DNA from: an uncultured Lachnospiraceae bacterium
GTDB lineage: Bacteria > Bacillota > Clostridia > Lachnospirales > Lachnospiraceae
Direction of reading: 5' to 3'
Length of the DNA stretch: 41,127 bases
Assembly (NCBI GenBank): GCA_910584945.1
Contig: CAJUDY010000034.1
Location: 1-41,127 of the forward strand
Shown here: piece after piece, positions 7,635 through 15,636 of the stretch
Layout of the letters: every line of letters begins with the position of its first letter
Position numbering within the stretch: position 1 is the first letter of the stretch
Made by a program: the position numbers and the translations under genes
The notes under the pieces: generated by a model
Told to the model about the DNA's origin: nothing
The model's input: the letters and a program-made list of their open reading frames with translations, nothing else
Database searches by the model: none

Positions 7635-8867
7635 TTACAGCAGCTCCTCCCAGCCGGGACGGCCCTGATGCGACTTCAGGACGTCTTCCAGACGCTGACC
7701 CGACACGCTCACCTCCCGCAGAATCCTGCGGCGCTCCTGAGTATCTTCCGCACGGTGCGACGCCTCCTCAAGCTGCTTAAGGGAGACGCTGCCCCATTCC
7801 CATTCCAGCAGATGGATGAGCCCATACAGTTCCCAGTCGCCATTTCGCTTTCTGCCGCTGACGATCATCCACTGATGAAACAGATTTCGCGGGTCAAAAT
7901 ACATGACGATCACCTTCCAGTCCGCTTTCCGCGTTCCCGCCAGCTCCTCCTCATCCACAGCCAGCAGCGCGTTCTCGATTCTCTCCGTCATCAGAGCGCC
8001 CCGGCCCTCCTTGTCATGATACTTGTCGTATAATGTTATGGCTTCCAGAATATCCGAAAGGCTGTCCACCCCTTTTATGGCGTCTGTCATATTCTCTGCG
8101 TCTATCCTCTTATAAAGGTCAATCCACCGCTTCCGAGAGTCTGGCGTCTCCAAAAAGCCGGATACAGGATCCGTATCAGCCGACCAAAGGCGGTTTTCCG
8201 TATACCATGGTTCCGCAGAGGCTCCCGCAAGTCCCTGTCCTGTTTTTACGCGGCCGACAACATCCCCGAAAGCCGGATATGCAAATTCCATCTGCTCTTC
8301 CATGGGTTTTTTCCCTTTCCTCCGTTCCGACGGACGGCTGCATCTCAGACAGATCCTGCCTTCCGGTTCCCCGTTCCGGCAGACCGTACAGATACCCGTA
8401 TCGTCAAACCGGACGCCCAGCGCCGTCCCGTCCTCCAGCACGGTCTCCACGCTTCCGGTAAGACTGACCTGATTATCAAACCATGGTCCCTCAAGAATCC
8501 TGTCAAACGTACGCCGGTCGAAAAAGCCGCTGGTTTTCGGGGCATAAGGCATATGATCCATGCGTTTTTCCGCCAAACCGCCGAAACGGTACAGTGACCT
8601 CAGACGATTGTAGACCATTTCCACAAGAATCGCTTTCAAAACGTTTTCGGAAGCGACCCGCGAAACCGTATCCATGGACACGAAATACTTCTGCTCTTCC
8701 GCCTCGTCCGTCTCATACTCCATCTGCCCGATAAAACAGATTCCTCTGTTTTCTTTGATATCCTCGAATGTCCAGTCCGGATTCGTCCGGAACCAGAACC
8801 GGACTTCTCTACCGGACTGTTCGCGGATACTGGCTCTCATCTCTGCTTCTATTTTAAAGTAGTTCAT
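7635..8867 (-). CDS. uncharacterised 410-aa protein with a central zinc ribbon
   Basis: I do not recognise this family. The 410-aa, soluble, charged protein has a hydrophobic-core N-terminal part (about 1-95), then a CX2C...CX2C zinc-ribbon knuckle at C160, C163, C173 and C176, followed by a basic linker (ERRKGKK). The C-terminal half (about 215-400) is acidic and mostly helical, with tryptophan-rich patches (WKVIVMYFDPRNLFHQWMI, LLEWEWG). No signal peptide or membrane segment is visible. Its ATG overlaps the stop of the preceding 262-aa gene as ATGA, so the two are translationally coupled and probably work together. It is the last intact gene of the leftward island. Confidence 0.75.
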   Translation of the reverse strand: MNYFKIEAEMRASIREQSGREVRFWFRTNPDWTFEDIKENRGICFIGQMEYETDEAEEQKYFVSMDTVSRVASENVLKAILVEMVYNRLRSLYRFGGLAEKRMDHMPYAPKTSGFFDRRTFDRILEGPWFDNQVSLTGSVETVLEDGTALGVRFDDTGICTVCRNGEPEGRICLRCSRPSERRKGKKPMEEQMEFAYPAFGDVVGRVKTGQGLAGASAEPWYTENRLWSADTDPVSGFLETPDSRKRWIDLYKRIDAENMTDAIKGVDSLSDILEAITLYDKYHDKEGRGALMTERIENALLAVDEEELAGTRKADWKVIVMYFDPRNLFHQWMIVSGRKRNGDWELYGLIHLLEWEWGSVSLKQLEEASHRAEDTQERRRILREVSVSGQRLEDVLKSHQGRPGWEELL

Positions 8868-9652
8868 CCTGATATCCTTTCCTGTTCACAAAATACGTTC
8901 ACTCTTTGTACGGCAGGCTGGCACCTCACTGTCTTCTCCTTTTGTTTTCTCTCCTGTTCCTTCTGAAAAATATCACAGTCCCAGAATGAGAGCCATACTT
9001 CTTCTGCCCCTTTGTCTAATAAAGAAAAAATCTCCTCGCCTCTGAGCCGTCTCCCGCCGCTTTGTATATCTTCCAGAAATTCTTTTTCTCTGTCCATTTC
9101 CAGAAACTGCCGAATCCGGGACGCCAGCATCAGATACTCGTAGTGCGGAAAATTATAAAACAACGTGTCAAAGCGAATAACCTTCTTTTTTTCGTCACGA
9201 TAATTATATTTTTCTTTCACCTTCCTGTATTTCAGCACGTTTTCCGGTCTGACGCTCCATTTTTCAGGTTTCGTTTTCGCCAGGCAGGCCCTGATCCCTT
9301 TCCAGTCGCAGATTTTAAGAGTTCCGGGCTTCATCAGCACCAGATCCAGGAACTCTTCCGACGCTTCCACCATCCAGCTTTCCACTTGAAAAAAAGAAAA
9401 GATCTGACATATATCCCGATTTTTTCTACATGGAATGTATACAATAACAGGATCGTCTCCCGCCAGCGCCGCGCAGCCGTGCTCCAACGCCTCTATTCCT
9501 TGCCTGTTGCCATAAAAATTCATCTCCTGCCAGAAGCATCCTCCGTCTTTTTTATTGATCGCCCAGAACTGTCCGGTCTCACCAGGCAGCAGAACACGAT
9601 ATTTCTTTCCGCGGTATGCGATCTTGTATAAATCAAACATTGTCTGATTCAT
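8864..9652 (-). CDS. uncharacterised 262-aa protein
   Basis: No family recognised. The 262-aa product is soluble, rich in aromatic residues and lysine/glutamate, with a likely alpha/beta N-terminal half (YKIAYRGKKYRVLLPGETGQ, DPVIVYIPC) and a charged helical C-terminal half. The ATG at 9652 is preceded by AGGAGG nine bases upstream and overlaps the end of the 365-aa gene by 20 bases; a second in-frame ATG at 9640 lacks a ribosome site. It is coupled downstream to the 410-aa gene by ATGA. The codon use is more AT-rich than its neighbours in the first 400 bases. Function unknown; its position suggests it belongs to the same complex or pathway as its neighbours. Confidence 0.72.
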   Translation of the reverse strand: MNQTMFDLYKIAYRGKKYRVLLPGETGQFWAINKKDGGCFWQEMNFYGNRQGIEALEHGCAALAGDDPVIVYIPCRKNRDICQIFSFFQVESWMVEASEEFLDLVLMKPGTLKICDWKGIRACLAKTKPEKWSVRPENVLKYRKVKEKYNYRDEKKKVIRFDTLFYNFPHYEYLMLASRIRQFLEMDREKEFLEDIQSGGRRLRGEEIFSLLDKGAEEVWLSFWDCDIFQKEQERKQKEKTVRCQPAVQRVNVFCEQERISG

Positions 9653-10730
9653 GGATCATCTCCTCCTGTCTTCTCGACAGACGTTCCACATAAGCCTCAC
9701 ACTTCTCATATACCCCGACGGTTTTCCCTGGCATCTGGTCCTTTAAGATCAGCCCGAAATACCGCTTGTCTTTACTGACCAGATCGCCCAGCATCGCAAA
9801 CCATCTTTCATGTTTCTCCATTCCGCCTTCGCACCGCCGCAGAAACTGCCGGAACGGAAGCAGAAAATCCGCTCCGAATGCGATGGAAGCGTAATCATCC
9901 AGTTTAATTACGCCGATTCCGGTACTGTTACCGGAATGCAGAAAATCCGGGTACAAAAGCCACTGTTCTCTTTCTTCTGCGAATCCTTCCTCCCATGGCT
10001 CCGTCTGGTTCACCACAATGCCTTTCACCGGCTGAAAAAAAGGGGACTCGACGGTCTCGACGATTGTGCCAGTAGGATACGGAAGCTTCACATAAGAAAA
10101 AACCCCAGGGCCGATCCAATAGTCATTCTCCTCCCGATCCTGCGGCTTTTCCGGCAGGCAGTAGAGCACCTCTCCCTCTGCGTTCAGGAGGATGTTCCAT
10201 TCCAGTTCCAGATGCCGGACGCCTCTTCTGTAAGATTTACGCAGGACTCCGAAAAAACAGTTTGTCTCTGTCTCATATCTGTCTGCCGCCTTTCTGATCT
10301 GTTCCCAAATAAAATCAACTGCCGGCCTGGGAAGCGTAAAGATCCGTCTCTCCACACATTCCTCTTTTCGTCCGCAGCAGAAAAGATCCGTTTCGTAGAG
10401 GTTACGAAGTCCGCCCGCCATATGAAGAATCTCATCCAGCGTTTCCCCCATCTCAATTCTTTTATCCAGACGTTCCAGAGCTGTTTCTCTCCCGGCACGC
10501 CAGGAGGCTTCCCGGGTGTTCCGGCGAAGCGGATCTGTGCCGCTCCGATCCAGCAGTTGCCGCTCTCCTTCCGCTTCCCGGCGCAGTTCCCGCAGGCCGT
10601 CCAGTTTTTCTTCCAGCGTTCTGTGGGGCGCCGAAAGGATACAGTCCATCCGCTCGTCAAGATCCAGCTCTCTCCCGGCGGACAGCCACCGGGCAATATC
10701 CTGAGAATATATCCAACGCTTCAAATCCAT
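9633..10730 (-). CDS. uncharacterised 365-aa protein, paralogue of the 17.7-18.7 kb gene
   Basis: I cannot name this family, but it shares an architecture with the 349-aa protein at 17682-18731. Both begin with a helical segment of the form W-I-x-S-x-x-I...L...ERM...SA-x-R-x-x-EE+L-x-x-LR-x-L (residues about 5-52 here). Both carry later a beta-rich segment with LP(Y/F)-x-TG-x-(I/L)V followed by a conserved proline and a valine/glycine strand (about residues 218-245). The middle portion includes an acidic stretch and cysteines (CCGRKEEC). No signal peptide or membrane helix is visible. It lies between the 281-aa MotA/FliG-like gene and the 262-aa gene, with 25 bases before it and a 20-base overlap after, so it sits inside the island operon. 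Confidence 0.75.
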   Translation of the reverse strand: MDLKRWIYSQDIARWLSAGRELDLDERMDCILSAPHRTLEEKLDGLRELRREAEGERQLLDRSGTDPLRRNTREASWRAGRETALERLDKRIEMGETLDEILHMAGGLRNLYETDLFCCGRKEECVERRIFTLPRPAVDFIWEQIRKAADRYETETNCFFGVLRKSYRRGVRHLELEWNILLNAEGEVLYCLPEKPQDREENDYWIGPGVFSYVKLPYPTGTIVETVESPFFQPVKGIVVNQTEPWEEGFAEEREQWLLYPDFLHSGNSTGIGVIKLDDYASIAFGADFLLPFRQFLRRCEGGMEKHERWFAMLGDLVSKDKRYFGLILKDQMPGKTVGVYEKCEAYVERLSRRQEEMIHESDNV

Positions 10731-10755
10731 GATCTGGCCGCTCCTTTCTCACCCC

Positions 10756-11601
10756 TTATGTATCCGGCGTGGTACGTGAGACAGATTTACCGGGAAACGG
10801 GTTATGACGCTGTTCCCCATCCGGCTCATAAACAAGCTCTCCTCTTTCCCACAGCTCACGGATCACAGAAAGCACTCTGGAAATACTTTCGGACGCTTCC
10901 TCTTCGCTGACAGACCGACGGCGTACCACCTTCTCCATCATCACATCCGCATATCTCTCACTGAGGTTGTCCAGAATCCTCTGCCGCATTCTGTCGTCAA
11001 ATTCATATACGCAGACTGCCAGATCATCACTGTCCACCTCACGTACCAGCCGCTGAATCTGCCGGTCCGAAAGCTTACCGAGTATTTCCGTCAGATCCTG
11101 GACTGCCTTTGGTATCTTCGCGTTATCATGGGACGGGACAGTTCGAGAAAATGTTTCCCTGACATCTTCCCAATACTGTTTTTCTGATTCTTTCTTCCAC
11201 TCGTCCAGCCGTATCCGTTTTTGAGAAGGCAGCAGGCTTTGCAGAACTTCCCACAGTATCTCCCTGCTTTCGCAATTCCGAATCCCAATCACGCCCCTGA
11301 TATACATGTAGTCAACCATAGCCTGCATACCATCCGATCCTCTGATCCAGTATTCATTTGTCGCAATTTCCGTCATCGTTTCCAAATCGGGCGCATTCAC
11401 CAGCAGCAAAATCAGCCGCTTCAAAAAATCCGGCTCCACATCCTGTACGACCTCTTCCAGCGCCAGCAGTCCTGCTTCCCGCACAAAGTTCCAAAGCTCC
11501 ATGATATCGCTCACAGCTTCCACCAGAAGCTTCGTCCCTTCCTCTGCCTCTCTTGATCTGCCAATGGCATCACGGCGCACATCATCCAGCATTTTTTTCA
11601 T
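10756..11601 (-). CDS. soluble protein with MotA cytoplasmic-like and FliG C-domain-like segments
   Basis: This 281-aa protein has no membrane helix. Residues about 40-85 (VREAGLLALEE...EPDFLKRLILLLVNAPDLE) resemble the cytoplasmic part of MotA, whose family pattern is R+EGLLALE...F...G+.L.VDG.D.E. Residues about 170-262 (LSDRQIQRLVREVDSDDLA...ILDNLSERYAD...EEA...IRELWERGELV) resemble the C-terminal domain of the flagellar switch protein FliG. In flagella these two parts touch each other across the stator-rotor interface; here they are joined in one soluble protein with no flagellar genes around. Start chosen at 11601, where AGAGGAG lies eight bases upstream. It is the first of three related genes (with 11664-13041 and 13046-14179). 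The matches are by eye; function is unknown. Confidence 0.75.
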   Translation of the reverse strand: MKKMLDDVRRDAIGRSREAEEGTKLLVEAVSDIMELWNFVREAGLLALEEVVQDVEPDFLKRLILLLVNAPDLETMTEIATNEYWIRGSDGMQAMVDYMYIRGVIGIRNCESREILWEVLQSLLPSQKRIRLDEWKKESEKQYWEDVRETFSRTVPSHDNAKIPKAVQDLTEILGKLSDRQIQRLVREVDSDDLAVCVYEFDDRMRQRILDNLSERYADVMMEKVVRRRSVSEEEASESISRVLSVIRELWERGELVYEPDGEQRHNPFPGKSVSRTTPDT

Positions 11602-11663
11602 TTTGGTTTCTCCTCTGAGGCGTCTCCCTCCACCGTATAACGACATAGGTATGACGTGATTCC

Positions 11664-12215
11664 TTACGTATACATGTGTTTTAATAATTCCCGAATGCCG
11701 ATCCTTTTGCTCTTTTCCTCCCCTCTGTTTCCATTTGCTCCTGAATCCTCTTCATCAAAGAATTTGATTTCACTGACTCCTTTATTTCTGATACCTTCGG
11801 AAACAGTTTCCTGATTTAAAATCCCCTTGTAAACATTTTCCCAAAACCTATCGCGCCGTATTGTCGAACCGTTTTCATCGCACCACAGAGTCGCTTTTTT
11901 CGGTTTATTCGGAAGTTTTTCTTTTATAATTTCTTTATTTTTTCTAAACAAATCATTTTTCCCAAACAGAAAGCTCATCACGCATTCCTGAATAACTATG
12001 CATTTCTCTGCTCTTTCTTTACCACAGGGCAGAAAATCCAGGCAAAAATGCAAAAGGCTTCGATTGAACTCCTCCGCTTCGAAACCGCTTCTTTTCTTAC
12101 ACCCGGCAAAATAATCTCTCATAAGAGTTACCTCGTAATACAATTCCTCAATGATCGGATCCTGTTCTTCTTCCTCCAGACAGGATTTCACCAGCACGGT
12201 AATCCATGGGTCCAA
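11664..12215 (-). CDS. C-terminal part of a MotA/FliG-like protein, separated by a T8 frameshift
   Basis: This open frame is best read as the continuation of the gene at 12148-13041, not as a gene of its own. Its only start at 12215 is a TTG without a ribosome site, it overlaps the upstream frame by 68 bases, and its frame stays open back to a run of eight T (minus strand, 12237-12244). Removing one T joins the two frames into a 458-aa protein that reads smoothly through FFLEKKKGNLDPWITVLV. The C-terminal extension is acidic then basic (about 185 residues), with PKKATLWCDENGS in the middle, and no family was recognised. It ends 62 bases before the 281-aa gene. Confidence 0.55.
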   Translation of the reverse strand: MDPWITVLVKSCLEEEEQDPIIEELYYEVTLMRDYFAGCKKRSGFEAEEFNRSLLHFCLDFLPCGKERAEKCIVIQECVMSFLFGKNDLFRKNKEIIKEKLPNKPKKATLWCDENGSTIRRDRFWENVYKGILNQETVSEGIRNKGVSEIKFFDEEDSGANGNRGEEKSKRIGIRELLKHMYT

Positions 12216-13041
12216 ATTCCCTTTTTTCTTTTCCAGAAAAAAAATCCTGCTTCCCGACCGCTCCCATCAGCCCGGCCGCCATAGTCATCTGTTCCATGGC
12301 TCTTTCTATATCGCGCAGGCTGTACTCACCCTCCCTGTTTTGATACCACTCCTCCATGATATCCTTCTTCTGTTCTGCGGACATCTGCTCCAGGAAGCGG
12401 TTCCGCAGGGACTCACCGGCTCCTGCCAGCGCGGCTGCCGAAATTTTATCTGGAAGCTCCTTTAAAATTCTTCGGAGGCCTTCCGGCTCCATCTCTTCGA
12501 ATCTTCTGTGAAAGGCGGCATGGATCGCAGCCTCCCTTTGGAAAACATGCCGCGCCCAGTCTTCGATATGGGCGTCATTCCTTTCCCGCTCCTCTTTTAT
12601 CCGACTTTCCCAGTAGTCGTCGAAGACCTCCTGCCAGCGCTCGGGCACCATCGCCCGGCAGAAAAGGTAATACTGTGTCTCACTGACACCCATACATATT
12701 TTTTTGCATCCCGCCATATAGAGACTGGCGATGTACCATTCATATCCGGAATATCCCCCCTCCATGATCTGCCGGCAGGCCTTCTCCTCCCAGCAGTCAA
12801 TATCCGGGCTGTCTACGAGCTCCTGCACCATGCCGGTCAACAGACGTTTCAGCGGAATTCCTTCCTTTTCTTTCCAGCCCTCTGCGAATTCCTCCAACGC
12901 CAGAAGACCGCTCTGCCTGGCTTCCTTTCTGCACACAAGGATGCAGCCAAACGCCGCGCAGGTCTCCTCTTTCTGTTCCGCAAACGCTTCCTCCGCGTAT
13001 TGCATGGCCCTCTCCCTTATGATTTCCCGTATCTGTTCCAT
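12148..13041 (-). CDS. MotA/FliG-like soluble protein, N-terminal part (frameshifted at a T8 run)
   Basis: The second of three related soluble proteins. Residues about 36-95 (VCRKEARQSGLLALEEFAE...PLKRLLTGMVQELVDSPDID) match the MotA cytoplasmic-like segment of the 281-aa neighbour. Residues about 187-262 (LRRILKELPDKISAAALAGA...RNRFLEQMSAEQK...RDIERAMEQM) follow the FliG-type order: helix, loop, N-x-S-like helix, then a final helix. Start taken at the ATG 13041, seven bases after AGGAG and five after the stop of the 377-aa gene; a GTG further up lacks a ribosome site. As sequenced it ends after 297 aa with about 30 residues of out-of-frame tail beyond a T8 run; the real C-terminus is probably the 11664-12215 frame. 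Confidence 0.7.
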   Translation of the reverse strand: MEQIREIIRERAMQYAEEAFAEQKEETCAAFGCILVCRKEARQSGLLALEEFAEGWKEKEGIPLKRLLTGMVQELVDSPDIDCWEEKACRQIMEGGYSGYEWYIASLYMAGCKKICMGVSETQYYLFCRAMVPERWQEVFDDYWESRIKEERERNDAHIEDWARHVFQREAAIHAAFHRRFEEMEPEGLRRILKELPDKISAAALAGAGESLRNRFLEQMSAEQKKDIMEEWYQNREGEYSLRDIERAMEQMTMAAGLMGAVGKQDFFSGKEKREFGPMDYRAGEILSGGRRTGSDH

Positions 13042-13045
13042 ATGC

Positions 13046-14179
13046 TCACTCCTGTCTGTCACTTTGCAGCGGTCTTCCCAGCAGCTTTTCCATAGCTTCC
13101 CTTATGACACATCCTTCCCAGTCCTCTTCCAGCGAAGCCTCTTCCGGCTCTGCGATCCAGGCCATTCTCCGCAGTCTGTTCTCCAGCATCTCCTTATCCC
13201 GCGGATAATACGCCGTCATCCACTGTTCCATGACAAGCATCTGTTCCTCCCCGGAGAGCTGCCCAAGCAGACGCTGGCCTGCATTGTTTCCTCCGTAGGC
13301 AAAGGCGCTGGCCAGATTCCGAATTCTGTTTTCCTTCCTTTCCCGGAATATGGATTCCTGCACCTCCCCGGACAGCTCCTCCCATCCGCAGATAGCATCC
13401 TCCCCGAGTTCCGGCGTTACGAGCTTCCGAAACGCTTCCTCCGACATGCCCTCCATGGCTTCCCGGAAAAGCCGGAAAAGCGAGATCTCCTCCACAGCCT
13501 GGGCAAGCTTTTCCTCCCGCTCCTCCATGATCCGTTCCATTGCCTTCCTTCGCTCCCTTGCCTGCTCCTCTAAAAGCTCCCTGCAAAAAAGGCCGTAATC
13601 CGCCTGCCCCTCCTCAGGAATATACGGTTCCAGCGCCTTCAGAAAACGCTCTGCGTCCCGGTATTCTCCCTCCAAAGAAGAGTTGTCGTTCGTATTCTGT
13701 ACTTCAAAAAACTCTGTAAATCCAAGCAGATAAACAGCCTCCAGAAACTCCCGGAAATCCTGAAAACAATTGATCTCCATCTGACTTTCCATAAGCCGGA
13801 TCTCGTCCCCCATTCCGTCGGTTCCTGCCTTTTCGGTCAGCAGCATCAGTCCCATTCTTAGAAAATTTCTCAGAGGAATCTCCTGTTCCCCTATTCGCCA
13901 TTTTCGTTCCTTCAGCTCTCTCTCCAGTTCCCGGTACGCTTTTTGGCGGGCGCTTCTATCATATTTCTCCCAGTCTTTCTCTTTTTCTTCCAGAATCAAA
14001 CGCTCATAGAAGCCCTCCCGCACAAGCATCCGCCCGCCGCTCCAGTTTTCCTTATTCTGGAGATATTCCAGACAGAAGCAGACCATTCTCACAGCCGCGC
14101 AGACCTCCGCCCGGTGACGCAGAAACGCTTCCGCTCCGTATTTCCTTAATCTGTTCTCACAAGCCACATTTTCTGTCAT
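13046..14179 (-). CDS. MotA/FliG-like soluble protein, divergent third paralogue
   Basis: A 377-aa soluble, very Glu/Arg-rich protein and the most divergent of the three tandem paralogues. It shares the N-terminal EVCAAVRMVCFCLEY pattern with the ETCAAFGCILVC of the next gene, and PLRNFLRMGLMLLTEKAGTDG...EFLEAVYLLGFTEF (residues about 102-156) lines up with PLKRLLTGMVQELVDSPDID...YIASLYMAGCKKI there. The GLLALEE core is replaced by an insertion of about 50 charged residues. A central coiled-coil-like segment (about 205-232, ARERRKAMERIMEEREEKLAQ) precedes a FliG-like helical C-terminal part (about 232-345, ending with GQLSGEEQMLVMEQW). AGGAGG lies ten bases before the ATG at 14179. The N-terminal codons are duplicated 417 bases upstream (see 14522-14596). 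Confidence 0.72.
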   Translation of the reverse strand: MTENVACENRLRKYGAEAFLRHRAEVCAAVRMVCFCLEYLQNKENWSGGRMLVREGFYERLILEEKEKDWEKYDRSARQKAYRELERELKERKWRIGEQEIPLRNFLRMGLMLLTEKAGTDGMGDEIRLMESQMEINCFQDFREFLEAVYLLGFTEFFEVQNTNDNSSLEGEYRDAERFLKALEPYIPEEGQADYGLFCRELLEEQARERRKAMERIMEEREEKLAQAVEEISLFRLFREAMEGMSEEAFRKLVTPELGEDAICGWEELSGEVQESIFRERKENRIRNLASAFAYGGNNAGQRLLGQLSGEEQMLVMEQWMTAYYPRDKEMLENRLRRMAWIAEPEEASLEEDWEGCVIREAMEKLLGRPLQSDRQE

Positions 14180-14286
14180 TGCTCTGCTTCCTCCTTCCCA
14201 TTGAATCTGCGGTTTTCCCCCTTTCATATCCACAAAACAGAGGAACCAGAAAATGCCTTTGCTGATTCCTGTCCTGTCTTTCCATT

Positions 14287-14460
14287 CTATTTTGCCGTTT
14301 CACTACCGGCGCTTGACCCGCACCAGGGACACACATTTCCATATCTGGCTTTCGGATATGGTCCTCTCCCTTTCAATGCACAGGGCTTGCAATAAATCTG
14401 CCCGCACTTTTTACATTTTCTCATGTTGCTTCCACTTGTTCTGCATACCTGACATACCAT
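14287..14460 (-). CDS. small double zinc-ribbon protein (57 aa)
   Basis: A short gene easily missed by length cutoffs. The 57-aa product has cysteines in pairs CQVC, CKKC, CKPC and CPWC (C3/C6, C16/C19, C24/C27, C44/C47), enough for two zinc-binding sites, the last in the rubredoxin-like CPWCG form. AGGAGG lies nine bases before the ATG at 14460. It sits between the 377-aa gene and the truncated duplicate at 14522-14596, in the same direction, so it is part of the island transcript. It may be a small nucleic-acid- or protein-binding adaptor; no specific function can be given. Confidence 0.72.
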   Translation of the reverse strand: MVCQVCRTSGSNMRKCKKCGQIYCKPCALKGRGPYPKARYGNVCPWCGSSAGSETAK

Positions 14461-14521
14461 AAAATCATCCTCCTACTGTTCTTCTTTTATTTGTTTAAAT
14501 TTTATATTTGCCCGCTCATTC

Positions 14522-14596
14522 TTACGGCGGGATCCACCGCCCGTCCACAGCTTTGAATTTCTTTAACCTGCTCTCACAAGTCCTGTTTTCTATCAT
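14522..14596 (-). pseudogene. truncated duplicate of the 5' end of the 377-aa MotA/FliG-like gene
   Basis: The 24-codon frame starting MIENRTCESRLKKF matches the start MTENVACENRLRKYG of the 377-aa protein (13046-14179), then stops. At DNA level 14558-14635 is 64/78 identical, without gaps, to 14141-14218. Its ATG overlaps the stop of the 158-aa gene (ATGA), so it may still be translated as a short peptide. It marks a duplication followed by truncation. Confidence 0.65.
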
Positions 14597-14635
14597 GGCT
14601 CTGATTTCTCCTTTCCACTGAATCTGCGGCTTTCC
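14558..14635 (-). repeat. 78-bp direct repeat, partner at 14141-14218
   Basis: Sequences 14558-14635 and 14141-14218 align over 78 bases with 14 substitutions and no gaps (82%). Each copy carries the 3' end of an upstream gene, the ribosome site and the 5' end of a MotA/FliG-like gene. The segment between them contains the 57-aa zinc-ribbon gene, so the duplication or insertion brought that gene into the operon. Confidence 0.8.
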
Positions 14636-15069
14636 TGTCCCATATTCCGGGCGTCTCCATAGCAATGATAATGCCAAGTGCAGTCCGCCGCGATCCGCAC
14701 CTTCATCCCTTCCAAATGAAACTGTTCCACCAGCTTCTCCTGAAAATTTTCACAGGACAGAATACAGGGATTCATGAAAATCACTGCTTTCCCACGGCGG
14801 ATCTCCACCCGTCCCCTTGGAAAATAATTCCAGTCATACCGACGCAGATCCCTTCGCTTCTCCGTAAGCATTGCCCAGGTTTTTCTGTGGGTAAAAACAT
14901 CGCCCTTTCTGGAATTAAATACACAGCCCTCCGGCAAAGCCTCCTCCCGGCCTTCCCCGCAGGGAACCGCAACCGCCAGCAGTTCCGACTCTGAAAAATC
15001 GCACCGTTCCTCCTCCCCCACAAAGGAACAGGTAAACCAGAAAATTCCCTGATACGGCCCCTCACACAT
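14593..15069 (-). CDS. uncharacterised 158-aa protein with NSRKGD/PRGRVEI motifs
   Basis: I recall similar proteins of unknown function in gut Firmicutes and Bacteroidetes but cannot name the family. The 158-aa soluble protein has a distinctive core: FNSRKGDVFTHRKTWAML (about residues 51-68), then YFPRGRVEIRRGKAVIFMNPCI (about 82-103), and a late AADCTWHYHCYGD. The conserved-looking N-S-x-x-G-D, H and W positions could form an active site or ligand pocket. GGAGG lies seven bases before the ATG at 15069, and the stop overlaps the truncated duplicate ORF. Its C-terminal codons (RRFSGKEKSEP) are echoed upstream of the 377-aa gene, evidence for a shared ancestral arrangement. Confidence 0.72.
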   Translation of the reverse strand: MCEGPYQGIFWFTCSFVGEEERCDFSESELLAVAVPCGEGREEALPEGCVFNSRKGDVFTHRKTWAMLTEKRRDLRRYDWNYFPRGRVEIRRGKAVIFMNPCILSCENFQEKLVEQFHLEGMKVRIAADCTWHYHCYGDARNMGQESRRFSGKEKSEP

Positions 15070-15091
15070 AAATTACCCTCCCATGCGGTCA

Positions 15092-15475
15092 TCAACTGCG
15101 CCGTCCGCCGCCCAGCAGTCTCAGCAACAGGCCTGCCGACTGCTGCAGGCCTTGCCCGGCGATTCCCGGACCCGAAGCGTCCCGGACGATCCGCTTTGCC
15201 TCTTCCAGAGAGATATACTTTGCATTTCCAAGCCCTGTCAGATCGATCGCCGCTTCCTTGCTTCTGCGAAGCTTCAGGTAGCACTCATAACAGCACCTCG
15301 GCTTCTCGTCCTCAATCAGCTGATAGGTTCCCCTCCTGCCGCACAGCTCGCAGATCCCGTCGTCCAGATATCCGCCGCCGGGCGCCGGGTATTTGTGATA
15401 AGTAAACAGGGCGGAGCTTTTCTTCGGATACTGGTGCCGGTATACGAACTCTCTGTGTTTGTATGAATATCCCAT
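15092..15475 (-). CDS. uncharacterised zinc-ribbon protein (127 aa)
   Basis: Soluble, basic protein with one zinc-ribbon knuckle: CELC (about residues 43-46) and CCYEC (about 62-66) separated by about 15 residues. An aromatic N-terminus (GYSYKHREFVYRHQYP) precedes it, and the C-terminus is a helical tail rich in arginine, glycine and leucine. I start at the second in-frame ATG (15475), nine bases after AGGAGG; the first ATG (15481) is only three bases from it. The gene ends 22 bases before the 158-aa gene and reads in the same direction. No family recognised. Confidence 0.65.
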   Translation of the reverse strand: MGYSYKHREFVYRHQYPKKSSALFTYHKYPAPGGGYLDDGICELCGRRGTYQLIEDEKPRCCYECYLKLRRSKEAAIDLTGLGNAKYISLEEAKRIVRDASGPGIAGQGLQQSAGLLLRLLGGGRRS

Positions 15476-15636
15476 TCTCATCTGCCTCCTTTTACATCAA
15501 TCCGGGAAGATTTTCTTCCCTGCTCACGCACCGGACGTCCGTCAGCCTGCTGACATATTTCAACTGAACGCCCGTTTATATAGAGAACAACAGAGCCACG
15601 GTAAAGCAGCTCTGTCTTCTTTCAGACATTATGGAA

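Noticed and set aside
14157..14342. 61-codon minus-strand frame in another frame of the zinc-ribbon region
   Set aside because: It overlaps the 57-aa zinc-ribbon gene and the 377-aa gene start, has no ribosome site and no recognisable pattern.
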